A DNA stretch of 64,000 nt, taken from positions 1-64,000 of the forward strand of contig NZ_BMIJ01000005.1 in the NCBI RefSeq assembly GCF_014641945.1, read 5' to 3'. This document shows, piece after piece, positions 1 through 8,689 of this stretch (the first letter of the stretch is position 1; each line of letters opens with the position of its first letter). The stretch is from Marinobacterium zhoushanense (GTDB lineage: Bacteria; Pseudomonadota; Gammaproteobacteria; Pseudomonadales; Balneatricaceae). A model generated the notes under the pieces. It ran no database searches. It was given only the letters and a program-made list of their open reading frames with translations, and was not told the DNA's origin. The translations under genes were made by a program, and so were the position numbers.

Positions 1-747
1 TTCCGGATGATCAAACGTCAGCGGCGCGCCCGAGAGCAGGAAGGTCAGCAGCGGCAGGCCGAGGATCAGGCCGGCCACGACCCAGGGGGTCGGGAAGATC
101 TGGCCGGTGGCGTCCTGGCGCTTATGAGCCCAGCGGGTGACGAACCAGCTGGCGACGATACCCACCGCCAGCGCCGCCCAGATCAGGTGGAAGCCGGGTT
201 CGGCCACCGGGGCCGGCATCGACAGGCCGCGGATGTTGAGGAAACTGCCGAGAAACTCGATGCTCTGGCGCGGTTGCGGCAGCGCGCGCAGCACGGCGAA
301 GTACCAGAAGAAGATCTGCAGCAGCAGCGGGATGTTACGGAAGATCTCGATATACAGCGCCGACAGCTTGGCGATCAGCCAGTTGTCGGACAGCCGGGCG
401 ACACCGAGGATGAAACCGAGGATGGTCGCGGCGATGATGCCGAGCACGGAGACCAGTATGGTGTTGAGCAGGCCGACGAAGAAGGTGCGACCGTAGCTGG
501 AGGCCTCGGTGTACTCGATCAGTGACAGCGGAATACCGAAGCCCGCTTCCTGCGACAGGAAGGAGAAACCGGTGGTGATACCGCGCTGTTCCAAGTTGTT
601 CAGGGTGTTGTCGATGATGAACCAGGCGAAGGCGCCGAGGGTCAGCACGAGCAGGATCTGGAACACCAGTGCGCGTTTGGCCGGGTCGTTCCAGGGTTTG
701 ACATGGTTGTCATTTGTAGCGGGTGTATTGGGTCGATCCGTTGGCAT
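1..747 (-). CDS. aapQ: General L-amino acid ABC transporter permease (partial, AapQ family)
   Basis: Inner-membrane permease subunit of a general amino-acid importer. Reading the minus strand by hand gives 249 open codons from ATG at 747 to the window edge, so the C-terminal part, where the EAA loop that contacts the ATPase is expected, is missing. Hydrophobic spans lie near residues 28-46, 92-117, 140-154, 187-204 and 222-239. The segment FRNIPLLLQIF at 136-146 is typical of the HisM/AapQ permease family. It lies 78 bases downstream of aapJ in the same direction, the usual order of aapJQMP operons, so the second permease and the ATPase are probably beyond base 1. Family assignment is firm; substrate range is inferred from the family. 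Confidence 0.9.
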   Translation of the reverse strand, partial: MPTDRPNTPATNDNHVKPWNDPAKRALVFQILLVLTLGAFAWFIIDNTLNNLEQRGITTGFSFLSQEAGFGIPLSLIEYTEASSYGRTFFVGLLNTILVSVLGIIAATILGFILGVARLSDNWLIAKLSALYIEIFRNIPLLLQIFFWYFAVLRALPQPRQSIEFLGSFLNIRGLSMPAPVAEPGFHLIWAALAVGIVASWFVTRWAHKRQDATGQIFPTPWVVAGLILGLPLLTFLLSGAPLTFDHPE

Positions 748-786
748 CGGTTGTCTCTCCAGCCTGCGTAAAGCGTTGGGTGGAAG

Positions 787-811
787 CACGGGGCCGATGA
801 CCGGCCCCGTG
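787..811 (-). promoter_or_regulatory. Intercistronic hairpin between aapJ and aapQ
   Basis: A perfect 10-bp stem (CACGGGGCCG / CGGCCCCGTG) with a 5-base loop lies in the short gap after the aapJ stop. No T-run follows on the minus strand, so it is not a classical terminator. Such hairpins after binding-protein genes often protect the upstream mRNA and lower expression of the permease genes; that role is inferred here. Confidence 0.6.
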
Positions 812-825
812 TGACGAACGGATAG

Positions 826-1851
826 TTAGCGGATCGGTGGGGCGTACATGATGCCGCCGTTGTTCCACAGGTTGTTCAGACCGCGGGTGATCTTCTGCGG
901 GGAGTCCTTGCCGACGTTACGGTCGAAGGCTTCGCCGTAGTTGCCCACCTGCTTGACGATCTGGTAGGCCCAGTCCTCGGCGATACCCATACCCTTGGAC
1001 AACCCTTCTTCACCGCCGAGCAGACGCTTGATGTTGGGGTTGTCGCTGGACTTCATCTCATCCACGTTGGCGGAGGTAACGCCCAGCTCCTCGGCGTTGA
1101 TCATCGCGTTCAGCGACCACTTGACGATGTTGAACCACTGGTCGTCACCCTGGCGTACCACCGGGCCGAGCGGCTCCTTGGAGATCACTTCCGGCAGCGC
1201 GACGACGGAATCGGGGTCGGCCATGCGGGTGCGCAGGCCGAAGGCCTGGGACAGGTCGGTGGTGAAGGCATCACAGCGGCCGGTATCGAAGCTGGTGGCT
1301 GCCTGTTCGTTGGTATCGAATACCACCGGGGTATGCTGCAGGCCGTGGGTACGGAAGTAGTCCGCCATGTTCAGCTCGGTGGTGGTACCGGACTGTACGC
1401 AGATGGTGGCGCCATCCAGGTCCTTGACGCTGGTCAGGCCCAGATCCTTCTTCACCAGGAAGCCCTGGCCGTCATAGTAGTTGACGCCGGCGAAGTTGAT
1501 ACCGAGCTGGGTGTCGCGGGTCAGGGTCCAGGTGGTCACGCGCGACAGCACGTCGATCTCACCGGAGGCCAGCGCGGTGAAACGCTCCTTGGCGTTGAGC
1601 GGGATGTACTTGGCCTTGCTGGCATCGCCCAGCGCGGCCGCGGCTACGGCACGGCACACATCCACGTCCAGGCCCTGCCAGTTGCCCTGCTCATCGGGCA
1701 CCGAGAAGCCGGGTACACCCGAGGTCACACCGCACTGAACATAACCGCGTGCCTTGACCGCATCCAGCGTGCCTTCAGCCTGCGCCTGGCTCGCGAAACC
1801 GGCCAGTGTGATGGAGATGGTTGCGGTTGCCAATAAGGTTTTTCTCAACAT
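826..1851 (-). CDS. aapJ: General L-amino acid ABC transporter substrate-binding protein
   Basis: Periplasmic binding protein of 341 residues, the usual AapJ length, that delivers amino acids to the AapQMP membrane complex. The N-terminus is a clear Sec signal peptide (basic MLRK start, hydrophobic core, cleavage after AQA near residue 25). The mature part begins EGTLDAVKARGYVQCGV, as in PF00497-type solute-binding proteins, and continues with AapJ-like segments such as NAKERFTALASGEIDVLSR. The ATG at 1851 is preceded by a purine-rich GAGGACG stretch. A sigma-54-type promoter lies about 85-100 bases upstream (1935-1950), consistent with nitrogen control. It is the first gene of the operon continuing into aapQ. 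Confidence 0.95.
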   Translation of the reverse strand: MLRKTLLATATISITLAGFASQAQAEGTLDAVKARGYVQCGVTSGVPGFSVPDEQGNWQGLDVDVCRAVAAAALGDASKAKYIPLNAKERFTALASGEIDVLSRVTTWTLTRDTQLGINFAGVNYYDGQGFLVKKDLGLTSVKDLDGATICVQSGTTTELNMADYFRTHGLQHTPVVFDTNEQAATSFDTGRCDAFTTDLSQAFGLRTRMADPDSVVALPEVISKEPLGPVVRQGDDQWFNIVKWSLNAMINAEELGVTSANVDEMKSSDNPNIKRLLGGEEGLSKGMGIAEDWAYQIVKQVGNYGEAFDRNVGKDSPQKITRGLNNLWNNGGIMYAPPIR

Positions 1852-1919
1852 TATTTACGTCCTCGTTGGTGAGTTTTATCGCAAAGCTCGTATGCGGAGC
1901 TTGGTTTTCCCTGTTGTTG

Positions 1920-1933
1920 ACTGATCGATCAGT
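1920..1933. promoter_or_regulatory. 14-bp perfect palindrome at the predicted aapJ transcription start
   Basis: ACTGATCGATCAGT is a perfect palindrome. It covers the position about 12 bases downstream of the -12 element, where aapJ transcription should begin. It could be an operator for a dimeric repressor; no specific regulator is recognised. Confidence 0.45.
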
Positions 1934-1934
1934 T

Positions 1935-1950
1935 AGCAAAACCTGTTCCA
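1935..1950 (-). promoter_or_regulatory. Sigma-54-type promoter for aapJ
   Basis: On the minus strand the sequence reads TGGAACAGGTTTTGCT. This carries the invariant GG and GC dinucleotides separated by 10 bases and matches the -24/-12 consensus (TGGCACG-N4-TTGC) except at two positions. It points toward aapJ at a suitable distance. An amino-acid importer is a plausible NtrC/sigma-54 target. No biochemical proof; sequence match only. Confidence 0.6.
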
Positions 1951-2161
1951 TGCCGCCGTGTATCTGGCGCCGTACTGTTCTGAACGGACGCGCGCTGACG
2001 CTATCTATCGCCATGACTGGCCTGATGGTCAGGTTATCGGCATATATATGTGTAGTCGTAAAATGACAAAACAGCCAATCAACCAAAGAGTTAAAGCAGT
2101 TGGTTTAGGCTCTGAGCAGCGGCCAAACCTAGGTGTTATTGCACAGCCCATGAGCGGGGTT

Positions 2162-2176
2162 GCGCGATTTTGGTGC
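2162..2176. promoter_or_regulatory. Possible NtrC-like enhancer site
   Basis: GCGCG-ATTTT-GGTGC matches 8 of 10 arm positions of an NtrC-type dyad (GCACC-N5-GGTGC). It lies roughly 225 bases upstream of the aapJ -12 element, a distance compatible with an enhancer. Only one such site was found, so this is weak. Confidence 0.25.
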
Positions 2177-2245
2177 GCCTGTTCGTCGTCGTCGCTTCTG
2201 GTTTAAAGTAGAGTGATACCTAAAGGCTCCAAGGAGACGCAGCGA

Positions 2246-5152
2246 ATGTTCGATCCCGCCCAAGTTGCTATACCGGCTTCCCTACAACCCTGTCTGGAGC
2301 GGAACTGGACGCGGATCTCGCCGGCGATCGAACAGCTCGGCAGCTGTCCGGACGGGATCGCCAGCGACCTGCCCCCTGTGCTTATTGGCAGTGATTACCT
2401 CTGTGAACAGCTTGAGCGCCAGCCTGAGCTGCTGGCCGAGTTGTGGCAGGGCGGCGATTTGGCAGCGCCCTATCTGCAGGGTCAGATGCGCCAGCGTGCC
2501 GAGCGGTTTCTGAATGGTTGCGACTCGGAAGCGGAGCTGCACCGGCGTCTGCGTCTGTTCCGGCGACGCGAGATGGTACGCATTATCTGGCGTGACCTGA
2601 GCCGTCGCGCCGATCTGGCCGAGACCACGCTGAGTCTGTCAGAGATGGCCGATGCACTGATCGACCTTAGCCTCGACTGGTTGCATGAGGATGCGGTCAA
2701 GCGCTGGGGTCGGCCGATGGGGCCCGACGCCAAGGGCAATCCGGTCGAGCAGAGGCTGGTGGTGCTGGGTATGGGTAAGCTCGGCGCTTTCGAGCTCAAC
2801 CTGTCATCCGATATCGACCTGATTTTCACCTACCCGGAGAACGGCGAGACCGATGGCAGCAATCGTACCCTGTCCAATCAGGAGTTCTTCACCCGGGTGG
2901 GCAAAAAACTGATTCAGGCGCTGGATAACGCCACGGTCGACGGCTTCGTGTTCCGTGTCGATATGCGCCTGCGCCCGTTTGGCAGCGTCGGGCCACTGGC
3001 CTGCAGCTTCGATGCGATGGAAACCTACTACCAGGATCAGGGGCGGGAGTGGGAGCGTTATGCCATGGTCAAGGCGCGGGTGGTGGCCGGCGATCAGCAG
3101 GCCGGAACCGAGCTGCTGACACTGCTGCGGCCTTTCGTCTACCGCAAATATATCGATTTCAGCGCCTTCGAATCCCTGCGCGAGATGAAGGCGTTGATCA
3201 ATCGGGAGGTGAAACTCAAGAACCGGGACCAGAACGTCAAGCTCGGCGCCGGCGGGATCCGTGAGGTGGAGTTTATTGCCCAGGCGTTCCAGCTGATCCG
3301 TGGCGGTCGCGATCCGCGCCTGCAGCAGCGCGAGCTGAGCGCCATCTTGCCGTTGCTGCCAGAGTGTGTCGGCATGCCGCAGGAGGTGGTTGACGAGCTG
3401 CTCGACTCCTATCGCTTCCTGCGCGATACCGAACATGCGCTGCAGGCACTGGCGGACCGCCAGACCCAGGAGTTGCCGCACGACGAGCTGGGGCAGGCGC
3501 GCCTGGCCTACGTGATGGGGTTTGACGACTGGGCCCGATTCAGTGATGCCCTGGCCGGTTACCGGAGCAGCGTGTCCCGCCACTTCGCCGAGGTGATCGC
3601 ACCGGTGCAGCAGGAGCAGGCCGACAGCGCGCGGGAGCAGCAGAGTGTCGATTGGCACAGATTATGGGATGAGGAGCTGGAGAGCGAGGCCAGCGAGCAG
3701 TTCCTGCAGTCGCTGGGCTTTACCGATCCCGCACGGGCGTTGCAGCAGCTGCGCAACCTGCAGCAGCTGCGCACCGTACAGATGTTGCAGCAGGTGGCCC
3801 AGGTCAGGCTGCAGGCGGTGCTGCCCCGGCTGTTGCAGGCGGTTGGCCGAAGCGAGAATCCGGAGCTGACGCTGGAACGCGTGCTGCTGCTGATCCAGGC
3901 CGTGCTGCGCCGCTCAGCCTATCTGGTGCTGCTGGCCGAGAATCCGGGCGCACTGGATCAATTGGTGCGGTTGTGCTCGGCGAGCCAGTGGTTCGCCGAC
4001 CAGATCTCCCGCCAGCCGGGTCTGCTCGATGAGTTGATCGACCCGCGCACCCTGTTCACGCCGCCGGACAAAAGCCGTCTCAATGACGAACTGAGACAAC
4101 TGCTGCTGCGGATTCCGGAGGAGGATACCGAACAGCTGATGGAGGCGTTGCGCTACTACAAGCATGCCCATGTGCTGCGCGTGGCGGCGTCCGATATCAC
4201 CGGTGCGCTGCCGCTGATGAAGGTCAGCGACTATCTGACCTGGCTGGCCGAGGTGATCCTCGATGCGGTGCTGGAGATCGCCTGGCGCGATATGACCGGC
4301 AAGTACGGTGTGCCCCAGCGCGTCGCCGGTGAGCCCTGCGATCCCGATTTCATTATCGTCGGTTACGGCAAGCTCGGTGGCATCGAACTGTCCTACGGCT
4401 CCGACCTCGATCTGGTGTTCATCTACGATGCCGATGCCAACCTGACGACCAAGGGCGGTCAGCGCGAACTGCCCAACCCGGTGTTCTTTACCCGTCTTGG
4501 CCAGCGCATCATCCATATCCTCGGTACGTTGACGCCGTCCGGGCAGCTGTACGAGGTGGATATGCGGCTGCGCCCGTCCGGCAACTCCGGCCTTCTGGTC
4601 AGCTCGTTGCAGGCGTTCGAACAGTATCAGCAGAATGATGCCTGGACCTGGGAGCATCAGGCGCTGGCGCGTGCCCGCGTGGTCAGCGGCAGCGAACGCT
4701 TGAGTGCAGGCTTCGCCGCCGTGCGTGAAACGATCCTGGGGCGTGAGCGCGATCTCGACACTCTGCAGACCGAAGTGCGCGAGATGCGCGAAAAGATGCG
4801 CCAGCAGTTGGGTACCTCGGCGGCGAAGGAGGGGCAGGAGTTCAACCTCAAGCAGGACCGGGGCGGTCTGGTCGATATCGAGTTCATGGTGCAGTACCTG
4901 GTACTGGCTCACGCCCATCGCCATCCCGAGCTGATGCGCTGGAGTGACAACATCCGCATGCTGGAATCGATCGAGCAGGCGGGGCTGCTGGTGCCTGAGC
5001 AGGCCGAGGAGTTGCGCGAGATCTACAAGGCCTATCGTGCCTTCAACCATCGCCGGACGCTGCAGAATCAGCCGACGGTGGTCAGTGGCGATCAGCTCAG
5101 TGAATATCGGGCACGGGTCAGTGCATACTGGGCCGAGTTGATGGAGCGCTGA
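2246..5152 (+). CDS. glnE: Bifunctional glutamine synthetase adenylyltransferase/deadenylase
   Basis: Adjusts glutamine synthetase activity by adding or removing AMP in response to PII proteins. The 968-residue product has the two-domain family layout. The N-terminal adenylyl-removing nucleotidyltransferase has SSDID at 187-191. The C-terminal adenylyltransferase has GSDLD at 718-722, and both catalytic aspartate pairs are intact. Each is followed by the family's helical part (for example the segment QDRGGLVDIEFMVQYLV near the end). I chose ATG 2246 over an in-frame upstream start at 2213 because AAGGAG sits 9 bases before it. The gene ends at a bidirectional terminator shared with ilvE; the glnE-ilvE pairing is also known in Pseudomonas. 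Confidence 0.97.
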   Translation: MFDPAQVAIPASLQPCLERNWTRISPAIEQLGSCPDGIASDLPPVLIGSDYLCEQLERQPELLAELWQGGDLAAPYLQGQMRQRAERFLNGCDSEAELHRRLRLFRRREMVRIIWRDLSRRADLAETTLSLSEMADALIDLSLDWLHEDAVKRWGRPMGPDAKGNPVEQRLVVLGMGKLGAFELNLSSDIDLIFTYPENGETDGSNRTLSNQEFFTRVGKKLIQALDNATVDGFVFRVDMRLRPFGSVGPLACSFDAMETYYQDQGREWERYAMVKARVVAGDQQAGTELLTLLRPFVYRKYIDFSAFESLREMKALINREVKLKNRDQNVKLGAGGIREVEFIAQAFQLIRGGRDPRLQQRELSAILPLLPECVGMPQEVVDELLDSYRFLRDTEHALQALADRQTQELPHDELGQARLAYVMGFDDWARFSDALAGYRSSVSRHFAEVIAPVQQEQADSAREQQSVDWHRLWDEELESEASEQFLQSLGFTDPARALQQLRNLQQLRTVQMLQQVAQVRLQAVLPRLLQAVGRSENPELTLERVLLLIQAVLRRSAYLVLLAENPGALDQLVRLCSASQWFADQISRQPGLLDELIDPRTLFTPPDKSRLNDELRQLLLRIPEEDTEQLMEALRYYKHAHVLRVAASDITGALPLMKVSDYLTWLAEVILDAVLEIAWRDMTGKYGVPQRVAGEPCDPDFIIVGYGKLGGIELSYGSDLDLVFIYDADANLTTKGGQRELPNPVFFTRLGQRIIHILGTLTPSGQLYEVDMRLRPSGNSGLLVSSLQAFEQYQQNDAWTWEHQALARARVVSGSERLSAGFAAVRETILGRERDLDTLQTEVREMREKMRQQLGTSAAKEGQEFNLKQDRGGLVDIEFMVQYLVLAHAHRHPELMRWSDNIRMLESIEQAGLLVPEQAEELREIYKAYRAFNHRRTLQNQPTVVSGDQLSEYRARVSAYWAELMER

Positions 5153-5203
5153 TGGTTTTCTACGGTAGCTCTGTGCACCTGAGCTGCCGCAGATTTCGGG
5201 CAT

Positions 5204-5236
5204 AAAAAACCGGGCCTAAGTGCCCGGTTTCTATTT
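5204..5236. terminator. Bidirectional terminator between glnE and ilvE
   Basis: Stem AAACCGGGC / GCCCGGTTT with loop CTAAGT. Plus-strand T-rich tail (TTTCTATTT) and a minus-strand T-run from the preceding A-tract. It lies between the convergent stops of glnE and ilvE. Confidence 0.9.
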
Positions 5237-5251
5237 AGGGAATCGATCGCT

Positions 5252-6247
5252 TCAGATGTCGAGCAGCCAGCCGAACTTGTCTTCGCTGCGGCCCCACTGG
5301 ATATCGTTTAGCGCGCGGCGCAGACGCAGGGTGGTTTCACCGATACCGCCGTTGCCGACGTTGTACTCCTTGCCGTTGTGAATCAGCGTACCGACGGAGG
5401 TCAGCACCGCCGCGGTGCCGGACAGAGCCGCTTCGCAACCCGGCTTGGCCGCGCGCTCGAGCAGCTCTTCAACGGTGAGCTGGCGCTCGGAGACCTTCAT
5501 CCCCATGTCCCGGGCCAGGGTCAGGATGGAGTCGCGGGTGACACCGTGCAGGAAGGTGGAGTCCAGCGCCTTGGTGATGATCTCGTCGCCGTCGATCAGC
5601 AGGAAGTTGGCGGCCCCGGTCTCCTGAACGTCACCACCCGGGCAGAACAATACCTGGTCGGCCTTGAATTCGGCACGGGCCTTCATCGTCGGCTGCAGGG
5701 CGCCGGCATAGTTACCGCCACTCTTGACCATGCCCATGTGCGGCGGGCAGCGCATATTCTTGTCGTCGATCAGCAGACGCAACGCGCGGTCGCCGCCGGA
5801 GAAATAATCGCCCACCGGCGACAGCAGGACGTAGAAGCAGGACTCCAGCGTCGGCACCGCGGCCTTGCCGATCGCCGGCTCGGTACCGATGTGGGTCGGG
5901 CGGATATACATCGATCCCGGCGGCTCCGGCACGTCGGAGGCGAAGCGGCTGACGATCGAGGTGATCATATGTGCCACCTGGGCCTGGTCCAGCTTCGGCA
6001 GTGCAAGCAGCTCAGAGCTCTGCGCGATACGGGCGATGTTGCGGTCCATGCGAAAAATCTTCACCGAGCCATCCTCATGGCGGAACGCCTTCAGACCTTC
6101 AAAGCAGGTGCTGGAGTAGTGCAGCACGTGGGCGCCGGCATGCAGCTGCAGACTGTTACTGGCCACCACCTGGCTCTCGCTCCAATGGGAGCCGTCGAAC
6201 CAAGAGATCGCCATTTCTGGCATGAAAACGGAGCCAAACGCGGACAT
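5252..6247 (-). CDS. ilvE: Branched-chain amino acid aminotransferase
   Basis: PLP enzyme for the final transamination in valine, leucine and isoleucine synthesis and the first step of their breakdown. The product is 331 residues in fold-type IV. The lysine expected to hold PLP is K175 in MVKSGGNYAG. The late segments GDVQETGAANFLLI and SGTAAVLTSVGTL match the cofactor-phosphate region of the family. The longer open frame continues upstream to 7027 but is non-homologous there. ATG 6247 follows AGGGTGG at good spacing, so I use it. It is convergent with glnE and divergent from the glycan cluster. Branched-chain specificity rests on family similarity. Confidence 0.94.
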   Translation of the reverse strand: MSAFGSVFMPEMAISWFDGSHWSESQVVASNSLQLHAGAHVLHYSSTCFEGLKAFRHEDGSVKIFRMDRNIARIAQSSELLALPKLDQAQVAHMITSIVSRFASDVPEPPGSMYIRPTHIGTEPAIGKAAVPTLESCFYVLLSPVGDYFSGGDRALRLLIDDKNMRCPPHMGMVKSGGNYAGALQPTMKARAEFKADQVLFCPGGDVQETGAANFLLIDGDEIITKALDSTFLHGVTRDSILTLARDMGMKVSERQLTVEELLERAAKPGCEAALSGTAAVLTSVGTLIHNGKEYNVGNGGIGETTLRLRRALNDIQWGRSEDKFGWLLDI

Positions 6248-6506
6248 AGCAGACCACCCTAATCTACACAGTGAATGAGACGGTGCGCCTGATCCGGTAC
6301 TAGATAGCCGGCAGAAAGCGCATGAACAAGAGAGTAGATTGTATGCATCCACGCAAAAAATGGAATTGTCCCGTGCCGAAATAGTCGTTTCTGGATGCGT
6401 CCAGGGGTGAGCGGGAGGTGTGTCGGAATATCCAGCGCGAGTGGAATTGTTTATCATATGCGCGCTAGGACGGGCTGCATTTGAGCGGCAGTTGAAAGGG
6501 GTGAGT

Positions 6507-7394
6507 TTGGCGCAGATTCTGATCATCAGTGACGGCAAGGCGGGACATCGCAACCAGTCGCTGGGGCTGGCCGAGGCGCTGCAGCGTCGGCGCAAGCAGG
6601 TCGAGATCCGCGAGATGGCGCCGCTGCCTGGGAGGCGGGCGCTCAAGACGCTGCTGACCGGACGCGCAGCACAATTGGGAGCGAAGCCCGGACTGGTCAT
6701 CGGCGCAGGACACAGTACCCATCTGACGCTGTTGGCGCTCAAACGCGTTTGGCGAGTGCCGGCGGTGCTGATGATGAAGCCGACCCTGCCTATTGGGTGG
6801 TTCGATCTTTGTCTGATCCCCGAGCACGACCAGCCGCCGACGCGCGACAATGTGGTGGTGACCCGCGGAGCCCTGAACCGGATGCGGCCGGGCGACAAGG
6901 TTGCCGGCAGCGGTATGATGCTGATCGGCGGTCCGTCTAAGAGTAATGACTGGGATGAAACCGGGCTGATCGAGCAGCTCCGTAGTATCATTGGCCAGGC
7001 TCCAGATATCGATTGGCGCTTGACCACGTCGCGTCGTACACCACCATCGACCTTGGAGTTGCTGAAAACACTGCGCGGTGTCGAGGTGGTGCCGGTGGAG
7101 GAGACGACTCAGGGTTGGTTGCCGGCGCAGTTGGCGGGCACGGAGCAGTGCTGGGTCAGCGAAGACAGTGTGTCGATGGTGTATGAGGCGCTCAGTGCAG
7201 GTTGTGCCGTAGGCACCTTGGCCGTGCCCTGGACGCAGCGGGGAAGACTGTACCGAGGGCTGATGTCGCTTGCCGAGCAAGGGGTAATCATCCGCTACCA
7301 GTCGGGCCAACCGGTTGACCTTGTACCGCCAGTTGCAGTCTTCGACGAAGCGAGCCGCTGTGCCGAATTGATTTTGAATAGAGGGTGGTTATGA
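6507..7394 (+). CDS. ELM1/GtrOC1-family putative glycosyltransferase (copy 1)
   Basis: A bacterial relative of plant ELM1 (PF06258), whose GT-B-like fold suggests glycosyl transfer; the reaction is unknown. Diagnostic pieces are the N-terminal [18 protein letters not shown], the middle [26 protein letters not shown] and the signature [16 protein letters not shown]. The frame is open from GTG 6420, but the conserved family start begins near residue 30 of that frame. TTG 6507 has AAAGGGG 5 bases upstream, so I prefer it (295 residues); GTG 6501 or 6420 are alternatives. Its stop overlaps the next gene's start (ATGA). It opens the plus-strand glycan operon. A second copy lies at 13404-14477. Confidence 0.8.
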   Translation: MAQILIISDGKAGHRNQSLGLAEALQRRRKQVEIREMAPLPGRRALKTLLTGRAAQLGAKPGLVIGAGHSTHLTLLALKRVWRVPAVLMMKPTLPIGWFDLCLIPEHDQPPTRDNVVVTRGALNRMRPGDKVAGSGMMLIGGPSKSNDWDETGLIEQLRSIIGQAPDIDWRLTTSRRTPPSTLELLKTLRGVEVVPVEETTQGWLPAQLAGTEQCWVSEDSVSMVYEALSAGCAVGTLAVPWTQRGRLYRGLMSLAEQGVIIRYQSGQPVDLVPPVAVFDEASRCAELILNRGWL

Positions 7395-8689
7395 GTCTTG
7401 CCGCGCTGGACCGGATATCGTTGGAACAAGTTAAGATAGGCATCGTTGGACTCGGCTATGTCGGTCTGCCGCTCGCCGTTGAGTTCGGCAAGCACTATCC
7501 GGTTGTGGGGTTCGATATCAACGTCGACCGGATCAGTGAACTGGAACGCGGCCATGACAGTACGCTCGAGGTCGAGGACGAAGAGCTTCGCGCAGCCAGC
7601 CAGTTGCAGTTCAGTGCCGATGCTGCGGTGTTGCAGTGCTGCAACGTTTATATCGTCACCGTGCCCACGCCGATCAATGGCCAGAAACAGCCGGATCTGA
7701 CGCCTCTGATCAAAGCTTCCGAAACCCTCGGCCGTGTGGTCAAGAAAGGCGACATCGTTATCTACGAGTCCACCGTCTATCCCGGTGCCACCGAAGAGGA
7801 TTGCATCCCGGTCATCGAGCAGGTGTCGGGGCTGGTGTACAACCGAGACTTCTTCGCCGGTTACAGCCCTGAGCGGATCAACCCGGGTGACAAGGTGCAC
7901 CGCGTCACCACCATCAAGAAGGTGACCTCAGGCTCGACGCCGGAGGTGGCCGAGCTGGTCGACCGGCTCTACCGCTCCATCATCACCGCCGGTACCCACA
8001 AGGCCAGCAGCATCCGCGTCGCGGAAGCCGCCAAGGTGATCGAAAACACCCAGCGCGATCTGAACATTGCGCTGGTCAACGAGTTGGCGATCATCTTCAA
8101 CAAACTCGGTATCGATACCCTAGAAGTGCTCGAAGCCGCCGGCACCAAGTGGAACTTCCTGCCGTTCCGCCCCGGTCTGGTGGGTGGGCACTGCATCGGC
8201 ATCGATCCCTACTACCTGACCTACAAGGCGCAGTCGGCGGGCTACATCCCCGATGTGATTCTGGCCGGGCGGCGGATCAACTCCAACATGGGCGCCTATG
8301 TGGCCGACGAGATGGTCAAGGCGATGCTGAAGCGGCGTATCCATGTGGCCGGTGGCCGCATTCTGATCCTGGGCCTTGCGTTCAAGGAGAACTGTCCCGA
8401 CCTGCGCAACACGCGGGTGGTGGATATCATCCACGCGCTGCGGGAGTATGGCGCCGAGGTGGATGTGTATGATCCCTGGGTCGACCCGGAGGAGGCGTTG
8501 GCGGAGTATGGCATCGAGCCGCTCAAAGAGATGGCAGCGGATACCTACGACGGCATCGTGCTGGCCGTGGCCCATCAGCAGTTCCACGACCTGGGCACTG
8601 AGGCGATCCGCCGCTGGGGCAAACAGGAACATCTACTGTACGATCTGAAATATGTGCTACCCGCTGGCGAGGCAGATCTGAGACTGTGA
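7391..8689 (+). CDS. tviB: UDP-N-acetylglucosamine 6-dehydrogenase, TviB/WbpO type
   Basis: Nucleotide-sugar dehydrogenase of 432 residues. It makes a UDP-N-acetylhexosaminuronic acid by NAD-dependent double oxidation at C6. The Rossmann motif is GLGYVG at 20-25 and the catalytic cysteine is C268 in GGHCIG. The stretches [25 protein letters not shown] and [16 protein letters not shown] are strongly those of the Vi-antigen enzyme TviB rather than of UDP-glucose dehydrogenase. ATG 7391 overlaps the ELM1 stop (ATGA). It probably supplies an acidic sugar to the neighbouring glycosyltransferases. The UDP-sugar actually used (GlcNAc or GalNAc) cannot be decided here. Confidence 0.92.
   Translation: MSLAALDRISLEQVKIGIVGLGYVGLPLAVEFGKHYPVVGFDINVDRISELERGHDSTLEVEDEELRAASQLQFSADAAVLQCCNVYIVTVPTPINGQKQPDLTPLIKASETLGRVVKKGDIVIYESTVYPGATEEDCIPVIEQVSGLVYNRDFFAGYSPERINPGDKVHRVTTIKKVTSGSTPEVAELVDRLYRSIITAGTHKASSIRVAEAAKVIENTQRDLNIALVNELAIIFNKLGIDTLEVLEAAGTKWNFLPFRPGLVGGHCIGIDPYYLTYKAQSAGYIPDVILAGRRINSNMGAYVADEMVKAMLKRRIHVAGGRILILGLAFKENCPDLRNTRVVDIIHALREYGAEVDVYDPWVDPEEALAEYGIEPLKEMAADTYDGIVLAVAHQQFHDLGTEAIRRWGKQEHLLYDLKYVLPAGEADLRL

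Larger units (their letters stand above)
1852..2245. other. Divergent regulatory region between aapJ and glnE
   Basis: 394 bases with no convincing coding sequence; the short open frames here lack ribosome binding sites and family features. It holds the aapJ leader, a 14-bp palindrome, a sigma-54-like promoter for aapJ, a weak NtrC-like dyad and the ribosome binding site of glnE (AAGGAG at 2231-2236, 9 bases before ATG 2246). Confidence 0.6.

Noticed and set aside
7..525. Plus-strand open frame of 172 codons at the window start
   Set aside because: It is the antisense of the AapQ permease, which is intact on the minus strand through the window edge.
3914..5203. Minus-strand open frame of 429 codons opposite glnE
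   Set aside because: Antisense to the well-supported adenylyltransferase; no start signals.
6248..7027. N-terminal extension of ilvE on the minus strand
   Set aside because: The extra 260 codons are antisense to the ELM1 gene and unlike any aminotransferase; ATG 6247 has its own ribosome binding site.
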